Positions 1 through 4,859 of a stretch of DNA of 9,015 nt are shown here, piece by piece. The DNA is taken from the NCBI GenBank assembly GCA_023406965.1, contig JAEXTI010000255.1, positions 1 to 9,015 of the forward strand, read 5' to 3'. The DNA comes from Chloroflexota bacterium (GTDB lineage Bacteria; Chloroflexota; Anaerolineae; Anaerolineales; Anaerolineaceae). The position numbers were made by a program, and so were the translations under genes. A model generated the notes under the pieces. The model did no database searches, had not been told where the DNA came from, and saw only the letters and a list, made by a program, of their open reading frames with translations. Position 1 is the first letter of the stretch. Each line of letters opens with the position of its first letter.

Positions 1-1
1 C

Positions 2-622
2 CCTGCCATCTCCGCTTCGGCGGCGGATGTGTGCCTGGAGGCGGCCCAGGCGGCCCGAAAGGCCGGTCTGACCGTCTCTTGCGACCTGAACTACCGCGCC
101 AAGCTGTGGAAGTGGGGTAAACCCGCCAGCGAAGTGATGCAGGAGCTGGTCTCTCTGGCCGATGTTGCCATTGGCAATGAGGAAGACGCCGAAAAGGTCT
201 TTGGCATCAAGGCCCCCGAAACCGACGTGACCAAGGGGCAGGTCAGCGCCGATCATTACCGCTTTGTGACCGGCGAGTTGGCTAAACGCTTCCCCAACCT
301 CAAGCACATCGCCATCACCCTGCGCGGGTCGATCTCGGCCAGCCACAACACATGGTCGGGGGTGTTATGGTCACAGGGCAGCTTCTTTGAAGGCCTGAGC
401 TTTGACATCGTCCCCATCATTGACCGGGTGGGCGGCGGCGATTCCTTCGCGGCAGGCCTCATCTATGGTTTACGCCACTACGACTCGCCGCAAGATGCGC
501 TCAATTTTGCCATCTGCGCTTCTTGCCTCAAGCACAGCATCCTGGGTGACTTCAACTACGTCTCCCTGGATGAGGTCAAGAAACTGATGAAAGGCGATGC
601 TTCCGGCCGGGTAGCTCGCTAA
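2..622 (+). CDS. kdgK: PfkB-family sugar kinase, probable 2-keto-3-deoxygluconate kinase (5' end outside window)
   Basis: The reading frame is open from base 2, so the true start lies upstream and about 206 C-terminal residues are visible. The family phosphorylates sugars with ATP in the cytoplasm; 2-keto-3-deoxygluconate kinase makes the 6-phosphate in uronate and pectin breakdown. Seen here: the substrate-side motif CDLNYRAKLW, the strand AIGNEEDAEKVFG typical of KDG kinases, and near the C-terminus DRVGGGDSFAAGLIYGL, which is PfkB signature 2 with the GGGD anion hole and the catalytic-base aspartate. The C-terminal end (ICASCLKHSILGDFNYVSLDEVKKLM) also matches KDG kinases. The gene ends in TAA at 620-622, overlapping the stop codon of the convergent membrane-protein gene, so no terminator fits between them. 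PfkB family is certain; the KDG substrate is an inference from motif similarity, and 5-dehydro-2-deoxygluconokinase or fructokinase activity remains possible. Confidence 0.85.
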   Translation, partial: PAISASAADVCLEAAQAARKAGLTVSCDLNYRAKLWKWGKPASEVMQELVSLADVAIGNEEDAEKVFGIKAPETDVTKGQVSADHYRFVTGELAKRFPNLKHIAITLRGSISASHNTWSGVLWSQGSFFEGLSFDIVPIIDRVGGGDSFAAGLIYGLRHYDSPQDALNFAICASCLKHSILGDFNYVSLDEVKKLMKGDASGRVAR

Positions 623-1209
623 TTACCCCACAACGGACGGCGGTAGCGCCGCGGCAGCAGTAGCAGCACCACAGTCGTGATGAACACTATTAATACAATC
701 TCTCCGACTCCACCACGGGCTACTCCAATATAAGCCTGCCAAAAGTCAAAGGGCTCTGGCTGGGTAAGCTGATAGGTTATAAAGAAAGCCGGCATCAACA
801 TTCCAAAGTAATAGACCACGATACTCAATATCCATAAAAACGCTAAACGAAACGTGCTTTTGTCCAGCAATCTCGTCCAAAACCGGTAAGCAATCGCTAA
901 AAACATCCCGGCCACAATATGCGCCACAATGCTCGGCAAAACCGTTTCACTTGTATCCGCCACTCCGGCTAAGAAGCCAATAATCAGCGCTCCAACCGGC
1001 CCGCTGATCGCCGAGCCCAGGGTCACCAAAAGTTCACGCGGATCGGACACAAATTCCGTTCCCGGGATTGGCAGAGTGATCTTTAGGGCGACAAAAACAA
1101 GGGCAACCAATCCGAAGACAATCGCTACCAATAACCCCTGGACAGTAACCCATTGAAAGGGTTTCCGGGGAGCCTGCTCACGATCTTGCTTCATCTGGCT
1201 GTTGCTCAT
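619..1209 (-). CDS. Small multi-pass membrane protein, tandem paralogue 1 (last gene of a triplet)
   Basis: This 196-residue integral membrane protein has no assigned function. Hydrophobic segments lie near residues 22-43, 58-82, 89-109, 119-146 and 165-186, giving five or possibly six helices, with a short polar N-terminus. Shared with its two neighbours are PIPGTEFVSDPRE (about 47-59), SGPVGALIIGFLAG (about 69-82), a membrane histidine in IVAHIVAG, paired aromatics in VYYFG, and the basic tail PRRYRRPLWGN. The Gly/Pro-rich second segment loosely recalls 5TM-LYT sensor domains and the substrate-binding S components of ECF transporters, but no cofactor site or output domain is visible. Start: ATG at 1207-1209 with GAGGGGAGG just upstream. 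This copy is visibly more AT-rich and more divergent than the other two. Its stop overlaps the kdgK stop. It is probably co-transcribed with the two upstream copies. Confidence 0.8.
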   Translation of the reverse strand: MSNSQMKQDREQAPRKPFQWVTVQGLLVAIVFGLVALVFVALKITLPIPGTEFVSDPRELLVTLGSAISGPVGALIIGFLAGVADTSETVLPSIVAHIVAGMFLAIAYRFWTRLLDKSTFRLAFLWILSIVVYYFGMLMPAFFITYQLTQPEPFDFWQAYIGVARGGVGEIVLIVFITTVVLLLLPRRYRRPLWGN

Positions 1210-1295
1210 CCGCCTCCCCTCACCGGCATGTGAAAGTCATGCCGGCTCTGATTTTCAATCACCTTGTAGTAATCCTCGCGTTCCTGAAAGATGCT
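1210..1295 (-). repeat. Duplicated spacer, copy A (between paralogues 2 and 1)
   Basis: These 86 bases are clearly related along most of their length to the 88-base spacer at 1887-1974. The part next to the start codon is essentially identical in both: the ribosome binding site GAGGGGAGG and a perfect inverted repeat. The far part has drifted but still aligns. This shows that the duplication unit was a gene plus its flanking spacer. Confidence 0.8.
1223..1245 (-). promoter_or_regulatory. Perfect 8-bp hairpin next to the ribosome binding site (copy A)
   Basis: CCGGCATG, a 7-base loop and CATGCCGG form a perfect stem of mostly strong pairs. In the minus-strand mRNA it ends only a few bases before GAGGGGAGG. 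No T-run follows, so it does not look like an intrinsic terminator. An intercistronic stabiliser, a processing site or a translation-tuning element would fit. The function is inferred, but identical conservation in the second spacer while flanking bases drifted suggests it is maintained. Confidence 0.6.
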
Positions 1296-1886
1296 CTAAT
1301 TCCCCCATAATGGGCGGCGATAACGCCGCGGCAGCAGCAGAAGAAGAACGGTTGTCAACACCGCCGTCATGATAACCTCCACGGTAAAAGCGCGGGCTAT
1401 TTCGACATATGCCGGTCCAAAGGGGATTTTTTCGGCATGGTACAGGTTGTAGGTCAGGAAATAGGTTGGAATTAATAAGCCGAAATAATACACCGCGATG
1501 CTGAGCATCCACAACACTACGAAACGATAAGCGCTTTTTCGCAGCACTTTAATAAGCTGCCAATAGATAACTGCCAGAACCGCCCCAGCGACTACGTGCG
1601 TCACGATACTTGCCAGGACCGTATCTCGCTGTTCTTCTCCCAACCCTGCCAGGATTCCAACCAGCAGCGCCCCTACCGGCCCGCTGATCGCTGCTCCCAG
1701 GGTCACCACCACCTCGCGCGGATCGGTGACAATATCCGTTCCAGGAATAGGAACGGTGATTTTAAGGATCACGAGCACCAGCGCGACCAAACCGGTGACC
1801 GCCGCCACCAGCAAACCTTGACCCGTGACCCATCGGAAAGAATTCCGAGGCTGATTTTCCTTCTGCTCCACAAGGTTGTCGTTCAT
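1296..1886 (-). CDS. Small multi-pass membrane protein, tandem paralogue 2 (middle gene)
   Basis: This 196-residue membrane protein is paralogous to the genes on both sides. It has the same hydrophobic layout, with about five helices, and the same landmarks: PIPGTDIVTDPREVVV, AISGPVGALLVGILAG, the membrane histidine in IVTHVVAG, VYYFG, and the tail LLLLPRRYRRPLWGN. The central DPREVVV segment is closer to paralogue 3 than to paralogue 1. The polar N-terminus (MNDNLVEQKENQPRN) differs freely among the copies, while the membrane core and C-terminal tail are held. ATG at 1884-1886 is preceded by GAGGGGAGG and by the repeated hairpin. An overlapping minus-strand reading frame at 1255-1512 is a shadow of this gene. 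Possible roles are a transporter S-component-like protein or a membrane sensor; neither is demonstrated by a motif. Confidence 0.8.
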   Translation of the reverse strand: MNDNLVEQKENQPRNSFRWVTGQGLLVAAVTGLVALVLVILKITVPIPGTDIVTDPREVVVTLGAAISGPVGALLVGILAGLGEEQRDTVLASIVTHVVAGAVLAVIYWQLIKVLRKSAYRFVVLWMLSIAVYYFGLLIPTYFLTYNLYHAEKIPFGPAYVEIARAFTVEVIMTAVLTTVLLLLLPRRYRRPLWGN

Positions 1887-1974
1887 CCGCCTCCCCTCAC
1901 CGGCATGTGAAAGTCATGCCGGCCCTCATCATTCAATCAACCCAGTAGCAATCTTTGCATTCCTTCAGGTTCCT
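1887..1974 (-). repeat. Duplicated spacer, copy B (between paralogues 3 and 2)
   Basis: This is the counterpart of the spacer at 1210-1295. About 39 bases (1884-1922 against 1207-1245) are identical, covering the start codon, ribosome binding site and hairpin. The remainder aligns with substitutions and small indels. No equivalent sequence precedes paralogue 3, which has its own upstream region. Confidence 0.8.
1900..1922 (-). promoter_or_regulatory. Perfect 8-bp hairpin next to the ribosome binding site (copy B)
   Basis: This is the same CCGGCATG / 7-base loop / CATGCCGG structure as at 1223-1245, with an identical loop and in the same position relative to GAGGGGAGG and the start codon of paralogue 2. 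No T-tract follows it. The role in mRNA stability or translation is inferred. Confidence 0.6.
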
Positions 1975-2562
1975 CTAGTTGCCCCACAATGGACGGCGGT
2001 AACGGCGAGGCAGAATCACCATTACTACCGTGGTGATAATCATCGTCCCGACTGCCTCCGCAAAAGCTCCACGGGCAATCGTGGTGTAGACTGACCAAAA
2101 ATCATAGGGTTCGGGGTGATACAGGTTGTGCGTCAATATGAAGATGGGCATCAAAAACACATAAAAATAGGCGGCGACACTGACCGCCCACAAGACGGAA
2201 AAACGGAGCGTGCTGCGGCGCAACACCCGTGTCAGATACCGATATGCCAGGGTGATCGCCAGTCCGGCCAGCACATGCGACACAATGCTGGCCAGGGCGT
2301 TGCCTTCCGGCACGGCCACTCCTGCCAGCACCCCCACCAGAACTGCGCCCACCGGGCCTGAGATGGCTACGCCCAGGATGACGACCACTTCACGGGGATC
2401 GGTGACCACATCCATGCCGGGAATGGGCACGGTGATTTGAAGTGAAACAAAAGCAAACGCGACCAGCCCGGTCACAGCGGCGATACTTAGCCCCCATGGT
2501 GTCGCCCAGCGAAAAGGCTGCGCTTCGGTTTTGTCGTGCTGCTCGGCTGAATGGTCGCTCAT
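1975..2562 (-). CDS. Small multi-pass membrane protein, tandem paralogue 3 (first gene of the triplet)
   Basis: This is a 195-residue membrane protein. The frame is open upstream to an ATG at 2656-2658, but the start chosen is the ATG at 2560-2562. It aligns with the starts of the other two copies (MSDHSAEQ against MNDNLVEQ) and has AAAGGAAG a few bases upstream; the extra 32 residues have no counterpart in the paralogues. The landmarks are PIPGMDVVTDPREVVV, AISGPVGAVLVGVLAG, the membrane histidine in IVSHVLAG, and the tail ILPRRYRRPLWGN. The second tyrosine of the VYYFG motif is altered here (AYFYVF). It leads the triplet, so the operon promoter is expected in the gap upstream. Function unknown; the conserved acidic/arginine DPRE loop and the intramembrane histidine are the best candidates for a binding site. 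Confidence 0.8.
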   Translation of the reverse strand: MSDHSAEQHDKTEAQPFRWATPWGLSIAAVTGLVAFAFVSLQITVPIPGMDVVTDPREVVVILGVAISGPVGAVLVGVLAGVAVPEGNALASIVSHVLAGLAITLAYRYLTRVLRRSTLRFSVLWAVSVAAYFYVFLMPIFILTHNLYHPEPYDFWSVYTTIARGAFAEAVGTMIITTVVMVILPRRYRRPLWGN

Positions 2563-2664
2563 TGGACTTCCTTTCAGCATTTGAATGGTCCAAATACTTG
2601 TTGCAGCACCGTTAAGGTATAGATATAGTACCCTATTTTGGGTTGTTCGTATCTGCAAATACTA

Positions 2665-2679
2665 TTACAATTTTTGTAA
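2665..2679. promoter_or_regulatory. Small AT-rich inverted repeat, possible operator
   Basis: TTACAA, TTT, TTGTAA forms a perfect 6-bp inverted repeat roughly 100 bases upstream of the membrane-protein triplet. It could be an operator for that operon, but it is short and AT-rich, so chance is a fair explanation. No clean -35/-10 pair was found beside it. Confidence 0.25.
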
Positions 2680-2703
2680 CTGCTCAGCCAGAGGCGGAAA
2701 AGG

Positions 2704-2758
2704 CCAAATTTGAGGCGCATGTGGGGTGCTTCGCACCTCACATGCGCCTCAAATTTGG
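2704..2758. terminator. 55-bp near-perfect palindrome, probable (bidirectional-type) terminator
   Basis: Two 26-base arms (2704-2729 and 2733-2758) match with one mismatch around a TTC loop. On the minus strand it starts 37 bases after the flavoprotein stop codon, the usual place for a terminator. The GC-rich core (GAGGCGCATGTG) is flanked on each side by AAATTT, and minus-strand transcription meets a further TTTT after the stem. The T-tract is weak for a classical terminator and the arms are unusually long. A dispersed palindromic repeat or a very small mobile element is the alternative. Confidence 0.5.
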
Positions 2759-2794
2759 GGACTCTCTTTGACCGCCGAGTAGTTACCGAAAAGT

Positions 2795-4186
2795 TTAGTT
2801 AGCGCCCGCCCGTTCCACCATCTGTTTGGCGGGTATGACCATGCTCTTGACCATGTTTTTCTGAAACCAGCGCTTGACCGGCGGAATTCGCAGCAGGGGC
2901 GCGCCAAACGTATTCAGCATCACCACGCCGAACTGGCGCTGCGGGAAGGTTTTAAAAATTCCCAGGCGGCGGTAGGCCCGGTAATCAGCCTGGAACACGG
3001 CCCGCAGACGGCCCCAGATGTCGTCACGGAAGACTTTCATGCCACCCACACCCAGGAAGGTGGCCGGGCGGGTGGATTTTTCCAACGCCGCCGCCACAAT
3101 GTCCGCGGCCAGTTGATCGAGGAGCGCGTCCAAATCAACCGGGGAGCCAGCCTCGTCGCTGACCACACCTACCAGTTGGATGTCCATCACTTCAGCGTAT
3201 CCCTGGAGAAGCTCGTGCAAATTTTCCTGGCGGCTGAGCGGGCCGGAGAGAACAAAGGCCATGTGTTTTCCGCGCAGCACGGGGGTGTGCGTGTTAAAGA
3301 ACGAGCGATCGAAGAAAGTTTTCCAACGCGCCGAGAGATAGCGGTCGTGGATGGCACCCAGGTAGATTAGCACATCGGATGTCATAATCATCGAGCGATA
3401 GAACTCGATGTAGCCGTCTTTGCCCTCAAAAACGCATTCGTTGTCCATACCGCAGTGAATACAGCCCTGGCAGCCCGCCTTGATATCGACCTCGCGCAGG
3501 TTGACAAAGCGCACCTCGCCCTTGAGCGAATCCCGCAAGCGCTGGGCCATGCTCAGAACGTTGGCTTGTCCCGGCTCGCCGTCATACAAGATGACGGCCT
3601 TCTTTCCGCCGAGGTCCACCGGTTTGCTAGCCGGGCCGGGCTGATAGGCCCAGGGCTGCCAGGTCACCGGCGCGTATTTCCGCTGAGTGGGTGCGCCCGT
3701 CTCCAGGGCCGCCAGGAAGCGCCTGCCGAATCCCTCCAACTGCTTGCGCCCTTCCGAATTGAACAGATCGGACATGTCCGGCGAGAAGGATTCTACGAAG
3801 CGCATGTCCAGATCATCGCAGATGGCGTGAATGTAATTATGGGCGGTGTTATCAAAGAAGTGAATCGAGGTTGAAATAGCCGCTGTGTACTTGCCGGCAA
3901 AAGCATCCTGCGCGCCGCGCTCAAAGATCAACTCGATGAAGCGCTTATAGTGCCCATGCACCAGCATGTAATACAACGGGAAAGACCAGATGACGGCGTC
4001 GGCCTGGCGGATTTTCTCGACGGTTTCGGCAAACGCGGCGGAGTCTTGCTCAATGCGCCGGATGCGCTGGGCCACGTGCAGCGCTTCAAATTGGTGCTGG
4101 GGGTGGAGTTTAGCGAGGTAGTTGACGTACTGCAAGGTGCCGCTGTTGTCGCCTTTCGGACTGCCATTCAGAACAATGATTTTCAT
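2795..4186 (-). CDS. Two-domain flavodoxin/NADPH-dependent FMN-reductase-like flavoprotein with Isf-type cysteine motif
   Basis: This 463-residue cytoplasmic protein contains two consecutive flavodoxin-fold domains. Domain 1 (about 1-165) opens with MKIIVLNGSPKGDNSGT, the phosphate-binding loop of NADPH-dependent FMN reductases, and has the flavin-side strand AVIWSFPLYYMLVHG. Domain 2 (about 195-370) starts KKAVILYDGEPGQAN and carries GCQGCIHCGMDNEC, cysteines 239, 242, 245 and 251. This C-x2-C-x2-C-x5-C spacing is that of iron-sulfur flavoproteins, which bind a 4Fe-4S cluster beside FMN. A further C-terminal tail of about 90 residues, rich in Arg, Phe and Pro (FKTFPQRQFG, VKRWFQKNMVKSM), is unassigned. 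Single-domain relatives are about 180-250 residues long, so this is a fusion. Start: ATG at 4184-4186 with AAAGGAAG six bases upstream. It lies downstream of a PadR regulator and shares its operator, which suggests an inducible reductase for quinones or other electrophiles. The electron donor and substrate are unknown. Confidence 0.82.
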   Translation of the reverse strand: MKIIVLNGSPKGDNSGTLQYVNYLAKLHPQHQFEALHVAQRIRRIEQDSAAFAETVEKIRQADAVIWSFPLYYMLVHGHYKRFIELIFERGAQDAFAGKYTAAISTSIHFFDNTAHNYIHAICDDLDMRFVESFSPDMSDLFNSEGRKQLEGFGRRFLAALETGAPTQRKYAPVTWQPWAYQPGPASKPVDLGGKKAVILYDGEPGQANVLSMAQRLRDSLKGEVRFVNLREVDIKAGCQGCIHCGMDNECVFEGKDGYIEFYRSMIMTSDVLIYLGAIHDRYLSARWKTFFDRSFFNTHTPVLRGKHMAFVLSGPLSRQENLHELLQGYAEVMDIQLVGVVSDEAGSPVDLDALLDQLAADIVAAALEKSTRPATFLGVGGMKVFRDDIWGRLRAVFQADYRAYRRLGIFKTFPQRQFGVVMLNTFGAPLLRIPPVKRWFQKNMVKSMVIPAKQMVERAGAN

Positions 4187-4212
4187 GGGAACTTCCTTTC
4201 TTATTTACACTT

Positions 4213-4244
4213 CTTATATGTAACAATTGACATGCTTTCAGCAA
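4213..4244 (-). promoter_or_regulatory. Candidate promoter of the flavoprotein gene
   Basis: On the minus strand, TTGCTG (4244-4239) is followed after 18 bases by CATATA (4220-4215), or after 20 bases by TATAAG (4218-4213). The predicted transcript would start about 20 bases before the ATG, leaving room for the AAAGGAAG ribosome binding site. The -10 assignment is uncertain. The operator at 4218-4233 lies mostly between the two hexamers and overlaps the -10. Confidence 0.45.
4218..4233. promoter_or_regulatory. PadR-type operator upstream of the flavoprotein gene
   Basis: ATGTAACAATTGACAT is an ATGT-N8-ACAT inverted repeat, the classic layout bound by PadR-family repressors. Read on the minus strand it shares ATGTCAAT and the final ACAT with the site in front of the padR-like gene. 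It lies in the 70-base gap between that gene and the flavoprotein gene, within the candidate promoter. Binding is inferred from the shared sequence and known family preference. Confidence 0.65.
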
Positions 4245-4256
4245 AAAAAGAGCGCT

Positions 4257-4808
4257 TTACAACGACTGGACGGTTTGAATTGTCTCGCTCAACCAATCGA
4301 GATAGGCTTGCTCATAGCGCATCCCCATCTTGAGGGTCGCCATCCAGAACACCGAATCGCGCTGCAAACTGGGGAGGGGCAAGCATTTAGCTTGCTCTTC
4401 CATTTCGTGCTGCATCTTCCGGTATTCCACCAGTTTTTGTAGGTGTATTTCACGCTGCACGGTCAGTTCCGCCAGGATACTCTCATTGGAGCGCTGCCCA
4501 GAGAAGAACAGCCGCACCAGCAATTCCTCTTTGACCGAAACCGCTTCAGTCAGCGGACGGCTCAACCACGCGCTCAGCGTTTCCCGTCCCTGCTCGGTAA
4601 TCGTATAGGTTCGCCGGTCCGGCTGACCTTCGCCCATTACAAACTGCGAGGTCACCAGCCCATCTTTCTCCATCTGCCGCAACGTGGTGTATATCTGGCT
4701 GTGGTAGGCATGCCAGAAATGCCCGGTGGAGTGATCGAGCGCGCGCTTAAGATCATAACCGGTCATGGGCTGGTAGTTCAGGAATCCAAGCAGGATGTAT
4801 TGGATCAT
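4257..4808 (-). CDS. PadR-family transcriptional repressor
   Basis: This 183-residue DNA-binding regulator has an N-terminal winged helix (about 1-78): MIQYILLGFLNYQPMTGYDLK, then FWHAYHSQIYTTLRQMEKDGLV as the recognition region, a basic wing (GEGQPDRRTYTIT) and TEQGRETLSAWL. The C-terminal half (about 90-178) is the helical PadR dimerisation and ligand-response region, with a long helix around QREIHLQKLVEYRKMQHEMEEQ. The length fits the PadR subfamily with the longer C-terminal (Vir_act_alpha_C-type) domain. The family usually represses its own gene and a linked detoxification, efflux or phenolic-acid gene until a ligand binds. Here the adjacent flavoprotein gene and the DMT exporter gene on the other side are the likely neighbourhood, and matching operators lie before this gene and the flavoprotein gene. 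The ATG at 4806-4808 has no ribosome binding site but sits where a consensus promoter would start transcription. Confidence 0.9.
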   Translation of the reverse strand: MIQYILLGFLNYQPMTGYDLKRALDHSTGHFWHAYHSQIYTTLRQMEKDGLVTSQFVMGEGQPDRRTYTITEQGRETLSAWLSRPLTEAVSVKEELLVRLFFSGQRSNESILAELTVQREIHLQKLVEYRKMQHEMEEQAKCLPLPSLQRDSVFWMATLKMGMRYEQAYLDWLSETIQTVQSL

Positions 4809-4814
4809 ACAGCC

Positions 4815-4842
4815 ATTATATGATCAAAGATTTATATGTCAA
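4815..4842 (-). promoter_or_regulatory. Consensus sigma-70-type promoter of the padR-like gene, apparently leaderless
   Basis: On the minus strand, TTGACA (4842-4837) and TATAAT (4820-4815) are both perfect consensus with a 16-base spacer. Only six bases separate the -10 from the ATG at 4808, so transcription should begin at or within a base or two of the A of ATG. This matches the lack of a ribosome binding site. The -35 lies inside the operator palindrome. Confidence 0.75.
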
Positions 4843-4853
4843 TAATGACATAT
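4834..4853. promoter_or_regulatory. PadR-type autoregulatory operator
   Basis: ATATGTCAATAATGACATAT is an inverted repeat with perfect 8-bp arms and a 4-base centre; its core is ATGT-N8-ACAT. A third half-site follows, so that GACATATGTC (4847-4856) is itself a palindrome. It covers the -35 hexamer of the padR-like promoter, a position that would block polymerase. The right-hand half-site begins only a few bases from the stop codon of the DMT gene. Confidence 0.7.
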
Positions 4854-4859
4854 GTCACT

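Noticed and set aside
619..2562. Calling the triplet ECF-transporter S components
   Set aside because: Only size and a Gly/Pro-rich membrane segment agree; no EcfT or EcfA gene and no riboswitch is present, so the name would be a guess.
2563..2658. N-terminal extension of membrane paralogue 3 to the ATG at 2658
   Set aside because: The 32 extra residues have no counterpart in the two paralogues, whereas the internal ATG at 2562 has a good ribosome binding site and aligns with their starts.
2600..2660. Promoter for the membrane triplet (TACTAT/TATATC as -10)
   Set aside because: Several AT-rich -10-like hexamers exist but none has an acceptable -35 at 16-18 bases, so no specific promoter is reported.
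3455..3874. Long plus-strand open frame of 139 codons inside the flavoprotein gene
   Set aside because: It lies antisense to a gene with clear domain motifs and has no recognisable protein features or ribosome binding site; high GC makes such shadows common.
4238..4256. Intrinsic terminator after the padR-like gene (AGCGCT plus T7 on the minus strand)
   Set aside because: The T-run is good but the stem is only about four base pairs, too weak to call; readthrough into the flavoprotein gene is likely.
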